Shown one piece after another: positions 30,001 through 37,685 of a stretch of DNA of 64,000 bases; position 1 is the stretch's first letter, and every line of letters begins with the position of its first letter. The stretch spans positions 92,281 to 156,280 of the forward strand of contig NZ_CAJYVE010000020.1 of the NCBI RefSeq assembly GCF_913777995.1, given 5' to 3'. Made by a program: the position numbers and the translations under genes. The notes under the pieces were generated by a model. That model had not been told where the DNA came from. It did not search any database and was given only the letters and a program-made list of their open reading frames with translations. Source of the DNA: an uncultured Pseudomonas sp. GTDB lineage: Bacteria > Pseudomonadota > Gammaproteobacteria > Pseudomonadales > Pseudomonadaceae.

Positions 30001-30276
30001 TTACGCTGCCGAGGCTTCAGCCTTCGGAACGATGCTCACGTAACGACGACCGAAGGCGCCTTTGACTTCGAACTTCACGACGCCTTCCACTTTCGCGAAC
30101 AGGGTGTGGTCCTTGCCAATGCCAACGCCGTAGCCAGGGTGGAACTCGGTGCCACGCTGACGAACGATGATGTTGCCTGGAACGATGGCCTGGCCGCCGT
30201 AGATTTTCACGCCAAGGCGTTTACTTTCTGAGTCGCGACCGTTGCGGGTACTACCGCCGGCTTTTTTGTGTGCCAT
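30001..30276 (-). CDS. rpmA: 50S ribosomal protein L27
   Basis: 91 aa. N terminus [20 protein letters not shown], ending in the basic tail that reaches the peptidyl-transferase centre, and [15 protein letters not shown] are diagnostic. No N-terminal extension of the Firmicute type, so no Prp cleavage is needed. Follows rplU by 32 bases in the conserved pair. Confidence 0.98.
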   Translation of the reverse strand: MAHKKAGGSTRNGRDSESKRLGVKIYGGQAIVPGNIIVRQRGTEFHPGYGVGIGKDHTLFAKVEGVVKFEVKGAFGRRYVSIVPKAEASAA

Positions 30277-30308
30277 GAGTCAATTCTCCAAATGAGGATT
30301 AGGCTGGA

Positions 30309-30623
30309 TTACGCCTGAATACCGGTGATTTTGATCTCGGTGTACCACTGACGGTGGCCCTGGCGCTTCATGTGGTGCTTACGACGACGGAACTTGATGA
30401 TGCGAACCTTGTCGTGACGACCTTGCGAAACCACTTCGGCTACGACGGTAGCGCCAGCAACGACTGGAGCACCGATGGTGACGTCGTCACCGTTGCCGAC
30501 CAGCAGAACGCGGTCAAAGGTAACGGATTCGCCAGTGGCGACTTCCAGTTTTTCGACTTTCAGGTATTCACCTGGGGCGACTTTGTATTGCTTGCCGCCG
30601 GTAACGATTACTGCGTAAGACAT
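30309..30623 (-). CDS. rplU: 50S ribosomal protein L21
   Basis: 104 aa from ATG 30623; [20 protein letters not shown] is the conserved N terminus, so a longer open frame to 30809 is not used. The C-terminal [20 protein letters not shown] is the L21 rRNA-binding signature. First gene of the rplU-rpmA pair, with a good promoter 130 bp upstream and a leader of about 124 nt that contains no obvious terminator. Confidence 0.98.
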   Translation of the reverse strand: MSYAVIVTGGKQYKVAPGEYLKVEKLEVATGESVTFDRVLLVGNGDDVTIGAPVVAGATVVAEVVSQGRHDKVRIIKFRRRKHHMKRQGHRQWYTEIKITGIQA

Positions 30624-30753
30624 GTTGTATCTCCGAAATTCCTGCTCACCCAGCTCTTTATAGGAATAGTGGCGGCTGGCATGGCTGCATCGGGCAGGAG
30701 ACCCGATTGCAATTGCGTAAGGCAGGTGATGCCCAAGAAAGTAAGGGTGCGCG

Positions 30754-30782
30754 ATTGTACGCAAGGCCGGGAAGCCTTGCAA
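30754..30782 (-). promoter_or_regulatory. Promoter of rplU-rpmA
   Basis: Minus strand: -35 TTGCAA (30777-30782), 17-bp spacer, -10 TACAAT (30754-30759), followed by CGCGC. The -35 lies 18 bp from the -35 of the divergent ispB promoter. Confidence 0.75.
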
Positions 30783-30800
30783 GTGCCGGGCGGACACGCC

Positions 30801-30829
30801 TTGACACACCCTGACCCGCGACCTAGCAT
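30801..30829 (+). promoter_or_regulatory. Promoter of ispB
   Basis: -35 TTGACA (30801-30806), 17-bp spacer, -10 TAGCAT (30824-30829); about 26 nt to the ispB start. Back-to-back with the rplU promoter. Confidence 0.7.
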
Positions 30830-30861
30830 GCGGCGCAACCTATCTGGAGCACCTGTCGCTG

Positions 30862-31830
30862 ATGCAACCCCAAGCCTTCTACCGCGCGGTGGCGGACGAC
30901 TTTAGTGCCGTTGACCTGATCATCAAGAAGCAACTGACGTCGCGCGTACCGCTGGTCTCGAAGATCGGCGACTATATCACCTCGGCGGGCGGCAAGCGTC
31001 TGCGCCCCCTGCTCGTCCTGCTCAGCGGCAAGGCTCTCGGTCACCAGGGCGACGATCTGCGCCTGCTGGCGGCCACCATCGAATTCCTGCACACCGCGAC
31101 CCTGCTCCACGACGACGTGGTCGACATGTCGGGCATGCGCCGCGGCCGCTCCACCGCCAACGCCCTGTGGGGCAATGCGCCCAGCGTGCTGGTCGGCGAC
31201 TTCCTCTATTCACGCTCGTTCGAGATGATGGTAGAGCTGGGCTCCATGTCGGTCATGCAGATCCTTTCCAAGGCCACGCGGGTCATCGCCGAAGGCGAAG
31301 TCCTGCAGCTGTCCAAGGTGCGTGACGCCAGCACCACCGAAGAGACCTACATGGAAGTGATCCGCGGCAAGACCGCCATGCTCTTCGAGGCCTCGACCCA
31401 TAGCGCCGCCGCCCTGTGCGGTGCCAGCGCCGAGCAGAGCGAAGCCCTGCGCACCTTCGGCGACCACCTGGGCGTGGCCTTCCAGCTGGTGGACGACCTG
31501 CTCGACTACCATGGCGACGCCGAGACCCTGGGCAAGAACGTCGGCGATGACCTGGCCGAGGGCAAGCCCACCCTGCCGCTGATCTACACCATGCGTGAGG
31601 GCACCGCAGAGCAGGCAGCCCTGGTTCGCCAGGCGATCCAGAAAGGCGGCCTGGAAGACCTCGAAAGCATCCGCCAGGCCGTGGAAAGTGCCGGCGCGCT
31701 GGACTACACCGCACGCCTGGCACGCGAGTTCGCCGCCAAGGCGATCGCCAGCCTGGAAGTGTTGCCGGCCAGCGAATACCGTGACGCCCTGGTGGAGCTG
31801 AGCGAGTTCGCCGTCGCCCGCACCCACTGA
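30862..31830 (+). CDS. ispB: Octaprenyl/polyprenyl diphosphate synthase IspB
   Basis: 322 aa trans-prenyltransferase. First aspartate-rich motif LLHDDVVDMSGMRRG (DDxxD), second DDLLDY, and GGKRLRPLL upstream. It builds the long side chain of ubiquinone from IPP and a short allylic primer; chain length cannot be read from sequence (nonaprenyl, UQ-9, is usual in Pseudomonas). The small residues before the first Asp motif fit a long-chain enzyme. Divergent from rplU, an arrangement conserved in gammaproteobacteria, and ended by a strong terminator. Confidence 0.95.
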   Translation: MQPQAFYRAVADDFSAVDLIIKKQLTSRVPLVSKIGDYITSAGGKRLRPLLVLLSGKALGHQGDDLRLLAATIEFLHTATLLHDDVVDMSGMRRGRSTANALWGNAPSVLVGDFLYSRSFEMMVELGSMSVMQILSKATRVIAEGEVLQLSKVRDASTTEETYMEVIRGKTAMLFEASTHSAAALCGASAEQSEALRTFGDHLGVAFQLVDDLLDYHGDAETLGKNVGDDLAEGKPTLPLIYTMREGTAEQAALVRQAIQKGGLEDLESIRQAVESAGALDYTARLAREFAAKAIASLEVLPASEYRDALVELSEFAVARTH

Positions 31831-31847
31831 TCCACGGCAGCCGCCCA

Positions 31848-31873
31848 AGCCCGTCCCAGGACGGGCTTTTTTG
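31848..31873 (+). terminator. Intrinsic terminator of ispB
   Basis: Stem AGCCCGT/ACGGGCT (31848-31854 and 31861-31867), loop CCCAGG, followed by six T. Confidence 0.88.
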
Positions 31874-31925
31874 TGCGCGCGATTCGACCATCGAGCAGAA
31901 AATGCGAATTAATCTCAATAGCGGC

Positions 31926-31957
31926 TTGCTATTATCTCGATAGGAATTATTCTCATC
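31926..31957 (+). promoter_or_regulatory. Promoter with overlapping Fur-like box
   Basis: -35 TTGCTA (31926-31931), 16-bp spacer, -10 TATTCT (31948-31953). The 19 bases at 31939-31957 (GATAGGAATTATTCTCATC) match the Fur box GATAATGATAATCATTATC at 12 of 19 positions and cover the -10, where Fur would block transcription. The surrounding 60 bp is markedly AT-rich for this genome. Confidence 0.5.
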
Positions 31958-31979
31958 TCACTGACACAGGAGATGGAAC

Positions 31980-32228
31980 ATGACTTATCTGATCGATGCC
32001 TGGCTGGACCGTCCTCACCCCTACCTGCGGATTCTGCATCGCGAAACCGGCGAAGTGTGTGCGGTGCTTGGGCAGGACGCCCTGGAGGAACTGCGCGAAC
32101 AGGGCGACCTGGACGTCAGCAGCCTCAACTCGAGCGAGCCCGGGGTATTGAAGGAACTGGTGCGCAATCTGTTTCTGTTCTGCTACGCGCGGGCCTTGCG
32201 CCCGACAGCAGAACTGGCAACGGCATGA
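31980..32228 (+). CDS. Small conserved hypothetical protein (PA4570-like position)
   Basis: 82 aa, MTYLIDAWLDRPHPYLRILH.., acidic in the middle and ending in FLFCYARALRP. No domain I recognise. It sits between ispB and the FKBP gene as PA4570 does in P. aeruginosa, a gene I recall as responding to iron, which fits the Fur-like box. GGAG lies ten bases upstream of the ATG at 31980. No terminator follows before the convergent FKBP gene 61 bases on. Being soluble and small, it may be a regulatory or modulator protein, but nothing in the sequence proves this. Confidence 0.75.
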   Translation: MTYLIDAWLDRPHPYLRILHRETGEVCAVLGQDALEELREQGDLDVSSLNSSEPGVLKELVRNLFLFCYARALRPTAELATA

Positions 32229-32289
32229 GGGAAGAAGCAGTCACCGCCGGGCGAGCCACCAGGACTCGTCCGGCAGGACAGCGGCAGGC

Positions 32290-32907
32290 TTACAGAACGG
32301 CCAGCAGCTCGACGTCGAACACCAGTACGCTGTGCGGCGGGATGCTGCCCACGCCCTGGGCGCCATAGGCCAGTTCGCTCGGCACATACAGGCGCCATTT
32401 GCTGCCGGTATTCATCAGTTGCAGGGCTTCGGTCCAGCCAGCGATCACGCCGCCGACCGGAAATTCGGCAGGCTCGCCACGATCATAGGAGCTGTCGAAC
32501 ACCGTGCCGTCGATCAGGCTGCCGTGGTAGTGCGTGCGCACCTGGTCTTCACGGGTCGGCTTGGCACCGTCACCGGCGGTCAGCACTTCGAACTGCAGGC
32601 CCGATGCCAGGGTGGTCACGCCTTCGCGCTTGGCGTTGTCGGCCAGGAAAGCCACACCAGCGGCAGCAGCCTTCTCGGCCTTGGCGGCAGCTTCGGCCTG
32701 CATCACCTGGCGGATGGCCTTGAAGGCCGCCGACAGCTCTTCCTGGCCGACACGGCTAGGCTGGCCGTTGAACGCGTCGGTCAGACCCGCGACGATCGCC
32801 TGCAGGTCAACACCGGGCGGCGGGTTGTCGCGCAGTTGGTCACCCAACTGGCGGCCGATGCCGTAGCTGACGCGGGTTTCGTCGGTGGACAGATTGACTT
32901 CGGACAT
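32290..32907 (-). CDS. fklB: FKBP-type peptidyl-prolyl isomerase (FklB/FkpA/Mip type)
   Basis: 205 aa from ATG 32907; an in-frame start at 32955 adds non-conserved residues. The N-terminal helical dimerisation domain (YGIGRQLGDQLRDNP, ~9-85) is followed by FKBP (DQVRTHYHGSLIDGTVFDSSYDRGEPAEFPVGGVIAGW, split here only for reading) with the C-terminal PHSVLVFDVELL. No signal peptide is evident, so it resembles cytoplasmic FklB more than periplasmic FkpA. Isomerises prolyl bonds and may act as a chaperone. Confidence 0.9.
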   Translation of the reverse strand: MSEVNLSTDETRVSYGIGRQLGDQLRDNPPPGVDLQAIVAGLTDAFNGQPSRVGQEELSAAFKAIRQVMQAEAAAKAEKAAAAGVAFLADNAKREGVTTLASGLQFEVLTAGDGAKPTREDQVRTHYHGSLIDGTVFDSSYDRGEPAEFPVGGVIAGWTEALQLMNTGSKWRLYVPSELAYGAQGVGSIPPHSVLVFDVELLAVL

Positions 32908-33052
32908 TAACACTGCTCCGCTGCATGGAGCGCCCGCCCGGCGCACAGGCCGCAACGAACACCCCGAGGTAAAAGGTCAGGCAGCCTAGCACACTTGCGC
33001 TACACGCCCCTATCGCAAAGCAGCCACGGCACCCACCTGCCCTGCCCAGCAC

Positions 33053-33541
33053 TCAGTGCTTGGTCAGCTTGTCCAGGTAACCCATGACGAACGCCGAGAT
33101 GACGAAGGTCATGTGGATGATCACGTACCACTTCAGGTAGTCGGGCTGGATGTTGCTGGCATCCATGAACACCCGCAGCAGGTGGATGGAGGAAATCGCC
33201 ACGATGGACGCCGCCACTTTCATTTTCAGCGACGAAGAGTCCATGGTGCCCAGCCAGTTGAGCTTTTCCTTGTCCTCGTCGATGTCCAGCTGCGAAACGA
33301 AGTTCTCGTAGCCGGAGATCATCACCATCACCAACAGGCCACCCACCAGCGCCATGTCGATCAGTGACAGCAGCACCAGGATCAGGTCGGCCTCGGCCAG
33401 ACTGAACACGTTGGGCAGCACATGGAAGATTTCCTGGAAGAATTTCAGGCCCAGCGCCAGCAGGCCGAGCGACAGACCGAAGTAGATGGGCGCCAGCAGC
33501 CAGCGCGACGCATACATGGCATTTTCTAAAAAGCGTTCCAT
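33053..33541 (-). CDS. UPF0114 / TIGR00645 inner-membrane protein (YqhA-like)
   Basis: 162 aa with four hydrophobic helices. [36 protein letters not shown] and [20 protein letters not shown] are conserved signatures of the UPF0114 family. The loop [21 protein letters not shown] is cytoplasmic by the positive-inside rule. No biochemical role is established. It stands alone, upstream of an intergenic region with REP elements. Confidence 0.88.
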   Translation of the reverse strand: MERFLENAMYASRWLLAPIYFGLSLGLLALGLKFFQEIFHVLPNVFSLAEADLILVLLSLIDMALVGGLLVMVMISGYENFVSQLDIDEDKEKLNWLGTMDSSSLKMKVAASIVAISSIHLLRVFMDASNIQPDYLKWYVIIHMTFVISAFVMGYLDKLTKH

Positions 33542-33691
33542 TGAAACTCACAGGGGTAATGATGGAGCGCGCGAGTATATCAGCGAGATGTTACCCCCCT
33601 GAAGACGCGACAGAATGTCGCCGAGATCAACCCTGGTGCTGGCAGGGCCCGGATGAGGATCAATACTGTTCGGTTAGTGTCATGTGGCTCG

Positions 33692-33779
33692 GTGGGAGCG
33701 GCTTCAGCCGCGAAAGCGCCAGAAAATTCACTGCATCTGTTTTGAACAGCGGCCGCTTCGCGGCTGACGCCGCTTCTAC
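33692..33779. repeat. Inverted pair of REP elements
   Basis: Two imperfect inverted copies of a Pseudomonas REP sequence: GTGGGAGCGGCTTCAGCCGC.. (33692-33718) and its counterpart CGGCCGCTTCGCGGCTGACG.. (33750-33779), each with an internal GC dyad, separated by about 30 AT-richer bases. This is the BIME-like arrangement mobilised by RAYT transposases. Confidence 0.85.
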
Positions 33780-33810
33780 TCGGTCTAACTGCCCAGTATT
33801 GGGAGAGGAA

Positions 33811-33824
33811 TGACAAAACTGTCA
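33811..33824. promoter_or_regulatory. CusR/CopR-like box
   Basis: TGACAAAACTGTCA, an inverted repeat TGACA-N4-TGTCA. This is the core of the enteric CusR box (TGACAANNTTGTCA) and resembles metal-responsive CopR/CzcR-type sites. No metal-resistance gene is next to it; the nearest downstream element on the plus strand is the candidate small RNA. Confidence 0.4.
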
Positions 33825-33847
33825 CGCGCCGCTCATCCTGCGGTAAG

Positions 33848-33927
33848 GACACGCGATCCATGATAGAGGCCGTCTTCACCCCTCCTTTGGTCAAGACCCT
33901 CTCTGGCGCCCTGCGGGGCGCCTTTTT
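33848..33927 (+). ncRNA. Candidate small RNA with intrinsic terminator
   Basis: A plus-strand terminator (stem GGCGCCC/GGGCGCC, 33905-33911 and 33916-33922, then TTTTT) has no protein gene upstream of it on that strand. A possible -10 TAAGGA (33844-33849) sits about 20 bp after the TGACA-N4-TGTCA box. The predicted ~80-nt transcript contains CACCCCTCCTTTGG (33868-33881), an anti-Shine-Dalgarno-like C-rich stretch typical of riboregulators. The 5' end is a guess; the terminator is solid. Confidence 0.35.
33905..33927 (+). terminator. Orphan plus-strand intrinsic terminator
   Basis: 7-bp GC stem followed by TTTTT at 33923-33927. On the minus strand the same hairpin lacks a T tract, so it is directional. 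Confidence 0.75.
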
Positions 33928-33936
33928 CCGCCTGCC

Positions 33937-34263
33937 TCAGAACGGAGAAGACTGCTGGCAGTGCGCAACGCCACCGCCGAGACGGCGCAGTTCGCTTTGC
34001 AGGTGCAGGCTCCAGATCGGCACGTCATCCGTGCAACGGTAACCGTTCAGCGCCAGGCTCTCGGCAATCGCCTGAAGCACTGACTCGGCCGCGCTGGCGC
34101 CCTGGAAGGGTCCTTGGGCCTTGATGGCTGAAGGCTGTTCACCCGACATCCCCGCAGCGAACAGCAAGGTCCACATGCCACCATCGCCCAGTGGCCGGAT
34201 CACGCATTCGATGCGCGTCACCAGGCCCAGGCACTGGCGGGTCAGACAGAGACGTCGCGGCAT
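33937..34263 (-). CDS. Hypothetical protein, pseudomonad-specific
   Basis: 108 aa from ATG 34263 (MPRRLCLTRQCLGLVTRIEC..), preceded by GAGGAGGAGC. No recognisable domain. It has four Cys and a mixed polar/hydrophobic body (GMWTLLFAAGMSGEQPSAIK..). A longer open frame to 34545 is ignored because it would overlap the protease gene and lacks a ribosome site. Located immediately downstream of the Lon-like protease on the same strand, a neighbour relation I recall from other pseudomonads. Codon use is normal. Confidence 0.6.
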   Translation of the reverse strand: MPRRLCLTRQCLGLVTRIECVIRPLGDGGMWTLLFAAGMSGEQPSAIKAQGPFQGASAAESVLQAIAESLALNGYRCTDDVPIWSLHLQSELRRLGGGVAHCQQSSPF

Positions 34264-34432
34264 GGCGAGCTCCTCCTCTTCGACGGTATGGTCACCGGCG
34301 CAAAGCTGCGACGGCACCCCCACTCTCTGGCGACTGCTTGACCCAAGAGCATAGAAGAAAAACCCTACAAAATGCGAGGAATGGATGAGCGGATGCCGGA
34401 GAACGTGAAGTCGGCCCGGCATCCTCAGCACA

Positions 34433-36868
34433 TCAGACCTTGAGTTCCGCAGGCAGTTGCACAGGCTCCTTTTCCAGTTCTTCGCGAATTTCCTCGTCGC
34501 TGAGCATTTCGGCGATGTCGCGCAGGCGCTGCACCACCCGCGCATTCACGCTGCCTTCAGGGAACTGGCCGTGCTCGTCCGGATCACCGGCCGGCTCACC
34601 GACCAGCAGGCTCAGCGCCTCATCGGCCTGGCTGACCGCGTAGATGTGGAACTGCCCGGCCTTGACCGCCTGCAGGACCTTTTCGTCGAGCATCAGGGTC
34701 GCCACGTTGGAACGCGGGATGATCGCGCCCTGCTCACCGGTCAGGCCACGGGCCTCGCACAGACGGAAGAAGCCTTCGATCTTCTCGTTGACGCCCCCGA
34801 CCGCTTGCACTTCGCCGAACTGGTTGATCGAGCCGGTGATGGCGAAACACTGCTTCAGTGGCGTGCGAGAGAGCGCCGAGATCAGCGTACAGACTTCACC
34901 CAGCGAGGCGCTGTCGCCGTCGACGTAGCCGTAGGACTGCTCCAGGGCGATGCTCGCCGAGATCGCCAGGGGGAATTCCTGAGCGTAGCGGCTGCCCAGG
35001 TAACCGGTGAGGATCATCACCCCCTTGGAGTGGATCGGCTGACCGAGGTTGACCTCGCGCTCGATGTCGACGATGCCGCTGCCGCCCGGGTAGACCGTCG
35101 CCGAGATCCGCGCTGGCACACCGAACGCCGAGTCGCCGACTTCCAGCACGGTCAGGCCGTTGCACTTGCCCACTGCCGCGCCATCGGTATCGATGAGGAT
35201 GATGCCGGCCAGCATGTCGTCGAGGATTCTTGCCGAAACACGCCCGGTGCGGGTGGCCTTGGCCTTGAGGGCGCGGTCGATGTGCCCGGCATCGGTGAAC
35301 TCGTCACCGGCCAGCTGGCGGATGAAGTCCGCTTCGCTGACCAGCTGGAACAGATCGCCGATCTTCGCCGACAGCCGTCCCTGGTGCTCGGCGAGGCGCG
35401 CGCTGTAGGTGGCCAGGCGTGCCACGGCATCGGCGGTCAGCGCCGCCATGCCCTCCTCCGAGGTACGGGTCTTGAGCAGTTGGGCGAACTGCTCCAGGGT
35501 TTCGTCGGCCATGGGGATTTCTTCGTCGAAGTCCACCAGCACGCGGAACATCTCCTGGAAGTCGGCGTCCAGGTCCTGCAGCGTGTAGTACAGCGAACGT
35601 GAGCCGATGATCACCACCTTGACGTTCCACGGGATCACCTGAGGGGTCAGGCTTACGGTCGCCAGGCGGCCCATCTCGCCCAGCGGCGACTCCATCTTCA
35701 GTTTGTGCGATTGCAGGGTGCGCTTGAGCGCGTCCCAGACGAAGGGCTCGCTGAGCATCTTCTCGGCTTCGAGAATCAGGAAGCCGCCGTTGGCGCGGTG
35801 CAGCGCACCAGGGCGCAACTGACGGTAGTTGGTGTACAGGGCGCCCTGATCGGTGCTGTATTCGATACGCCCGAACAGGTTGTCGTAGGTCGGGTGCGGT
35901 TCGAAGACCACCGGCGCACCGCTGTCATGCATGTGCCCGACCACCAGGCTGGGACTGTACTGCTCTTCGAGCAGCTTGCGCGCCTGAGCGTCGCTCTTGG
36001 CATCGTCGACCAGCTGTTCGACCAGGGTCTTGAGCAGGTTGACCTGCACGGCCTGCAGGTACGCGCACACCGCGGCGGTTTCCGCGTATTTCTCCGACAG
36101 CGGCGCGAGCAGCGGCTGCAGGGCCAGGGTGATGGTCTCGTCGTTGAGCTGGCGCAGCTGATTGTTCGACTCACGCTTCCACTGCGGCAGGCTCGACAGC
36201 TCTTCGTTCAGACGCTCTTCCAGCGCGGCGATGTCGTCGTGGAAACGCTCGCGCTCGGATTCCGGCAACTGGGCGAATTCCGCTTCATCCAGCGCCTTGC
36301 CATCGGCCATGGGCGTAAAGGCGATGTTGGAGCTGTCGCGGTACAGGGCCACGTCCTTTTCCAGCGCCAGACGCTCGATCACATCCAGGGCGCGGTCGTA
36401 GCGCTGGTTGAAGGCGCGGTCGATGGCGCTCTTCTTTTGCTGGTAGGTCGGGTGCTCGAAGACGGCCGGAAAGGTCGCCAGCAGGTTGTCGATCAGGCCG
36501 TTGATATCGGCCATGAAGGCCTGCGCGGTGCCAGGCGCCAGTTCCAGGGCACGGGGTTCGCGGGGCTCGTCGAAGTTGTTCACATAGACCCAGTCCGAGG
36601 GGGTCTGCATGCGCTTGGCCTCGGCCTTGAGGTAGCGCTTGACGAACGAGAAGCGCCCGGTGCCGGGCTCGCCCATCACGTAGACGTTGTAACCGGGACG
36701 CGGCATCGCCACACCGAACTGCAACGCCTCCACGGCACGCTCCTGGCCGAGTACCCCGCGGAAGGGGTCGAGGTCGTTGGTGGTCGCGAAAGCGAACTGC
36801 TCGGCAGAGAATGGTCGGGTCAGCGCTTGTGGCGCCAGACGCAGGCTGGCGGCAACGGAATCGGGCAT
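34433..36868 (-). CDS. Lon-like ATP-dependent protease (LonB/YcbZ type, AAA family)
   Basis: 811 aa. The N-terminal P-loop region carries GQERAVEALQFGVAMPRPGYNVYVMGEPGTGRFSFVK (Walker A GEPGTGR; the usual Lys-Ser/Thr is Arg-Phe). Next comes a long helical insertion, then a second ATPase segment NGGFLILEAEKML. The C-terminal S16 protease domain has catalytic Ser in DGDSASLGE and Lys in GGVNEKIEGF. The missing canonical Walker Lys is also seen in E. coli YcbZ-like proteins as I recall. Likely a cytoplasmic regulatory protease, substrate unknown. AAGGAA precedes ATG 36868. Confidence 0.88.
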   Translation of the reverse strand: MPDSVAASLRLAPQALTRPFSAEQFAFATTNDLDPFRGVLGQERAVEALQFGVAMPRPGYNVYVMGEPGTGRFSFVKRYLKAEAKRMQTPSDWVYVNNFDEPREPRALELAPGTAQAFMADINGLIDNLLATFPAVFEHPTYQQKKSAIDRAFNQRYDRALDVIERLALEKDVALYRDSSNIAFTPMADGKALDEAEFAQLPESERERFHDDIAALEERLNEELSSLPQWKRESNNQLRQLNDETITLALQPLLAPLSEKYAETAAVCAYLQAVQVNLLKTLVEQLVDDAKSDAQARKLLEEQYSPSLVVGHMHDSGAPVVFEPHPTYDNLFGRIEYSTDQGALYTNYRQLRPGALHRANGGFLILEAEKMLSEPFVWDALKRTLQSHKLKMESPLGEMGRLATVSLTPQVIPWNVKVVIIGSRSLYYTLQDLDADFQEMFRVLVDFDEEIPMADETLEQFAQLLKTRTSEEGMAALTADAVARLATYSARLAEHQGRLSAKIGDLFQLVSEADFIRQLAGDEFTDAGHIDRALKAKATRTGRVSARILDDMLAGIILIDTDGAAVGKCNGLTVLEVGDSAFGVPARISATVYPGGSGIVDIEREVNLGQPIHSKGVMILTGYLGSRYAQEFPLAISASIALEQSYGYVDGDSASLGEVCTLISALSRTPLKQCFAITGSINQFGEVQAVGGVNEKIEGFFRLCEARGLTGEQGAIIPRSNVATLMLDEKVLQAVKAGQFHIYAVSQADEALSLLVGEPAGDPDEHGQFPEGSVNARVVQRLRDIAEMLSDEEIREELEKEPVQLPAELKV

Positions 36869-37020
36869 CAGTGTTCCTTACATCAGGCGGGCAGATAGCG
36901 GCATTCTGGCGCTCGCCGGACACCACTTGCAAGGCGGTTGCGCAGCCGTGCAGGTACACCGACGCGCTGTGGCGAGGGGCTTGGGGCAAACTGTAAGGTT
37001 ACAAAACGCAATAAATCACG

Positions 37021-37048
37021 GAACCTGCCCGGACGGCCTAGACTCCAA
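37021..37048 (+). promoter_or_regulatory. Possible AlgU/sigma-E promoter of the DUF3015 gene
   Basis: -35 GAACCT (37021-37026; consensus GAACTT), 17-bp spacer, TCCAA (37044-37048; consensus TCTRA), about 90 bp upstream of an envelope-protein gene. An overlapping TAGACT (37039-37044) could instead be a sigma-70 -10. Confidence 0.3.
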
Positions 37049-37138
37049 CCTGCGCACATTGGCCAGCATGGCCTTTTGCAGTAATGCATTGACGCATGAC
37101 ACCTGGCCCCAAGGGTCGATCACAAAGAGAATAAAGCT

Positions 37139-37627
37139 ATGAAACGGATTCTTCTCGGAACGCTCTTCGCCGCAGCATCTTTCAACGCCATGGCCCAGGC
37201 CCCAGGCGGCCCGGATTGCGGCTGGGGCAACATGCTGTTCGAAGGCCAGCGCGGCACCCCTGCGCACTTCCTCGCGTCCACCACCAACGGCACCTCCGGT
37301 AACGCCACCTTCGGCATGACCAGTGGTACCAACGGCTGCTCCACTGCCGGCGCGCTGACCTACGGCGGCAAGTCGTGGATCGCCATGAACGGCATGATGG
37401 ATGAGCTGAGCAAGGACATGGCCATGGGCCAGGGCGAAGCACTGACCACCTATGCCGTGGTATTGGGCGTCGCACCGCAAGACCGCGCGCACTTCGCCGC
37501 CGTCACCCACGACAACTTCGGGAAGATCTTCGACAAGGCCGATGTCACTGCCGAGGATGTCCATACCAACACCCTCAATGTGCTGAAAAACGACCCAACC
37601 CTGGCCAAGTACGCTACCCAGGCCTGA
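37139..37627 (+). CDS. DUF3015 exported protein
   Basis: 162 aa with a clear signal peptide (MKRILLGTLFAAASFNAMAQ). The mature N terminus PGGPDCGWGNMLFEGQRGTP and the Cys pair (DCGWG..TNGCST) are typical of DUF3015, followed by GALTYGGKSWIAMNGMMDEL. Periplasmic or outer-membrane associated; role unknown. It stands directly upstream of the DUF4105 gene with 58 bases between them containing a 9-bp GC hairpin, so the two may form a small envelope operon with internal attenuation. Confidence 0.88.
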   Translation: MKRILLGTLFAAASFNAMAQAPGGPDCGWGNMLFEGQRGTPAHFLASTTNGTSGNATFGMTSGTNGCSTAGALTYGGKSWIAMNGMMDELSKDMAMGQGEALTTYAVVLGVAPQDRAHFAAVTHDNFGKIFDKADVTAEDVHTNTLNVLKNDPTLAKYATQA

Positions 37628-37634
37628 GTCAGTC

Positions 37635-37657
37635 CCCGCCTCCGCACAGGAGGCGGG
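37635..37657 (+). terminator. GC hairpin after the DUF3015 gene
   Basis: Perfect 9-bp stem CCCGCCTCC/GGAGGCGGG (37635-37643, 37649-37657) with a 5-nt loop but only TTCCC downstream. Partial terminator or mRNA-stabilising hairpin. Confidence 0.4.
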
Positions 37658-37685
37658 TTCCCATCCCGCGAAAGTTGCCTCCCGA

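Noticed and set aside
33860-34042. 60-aa plus-strand frame starting ATGATAGAGG
   Set aside because: It runs through the intrinsic terminator hairpin and into the antisense of the 108-aa gene; no ribosome site and no conserved features.
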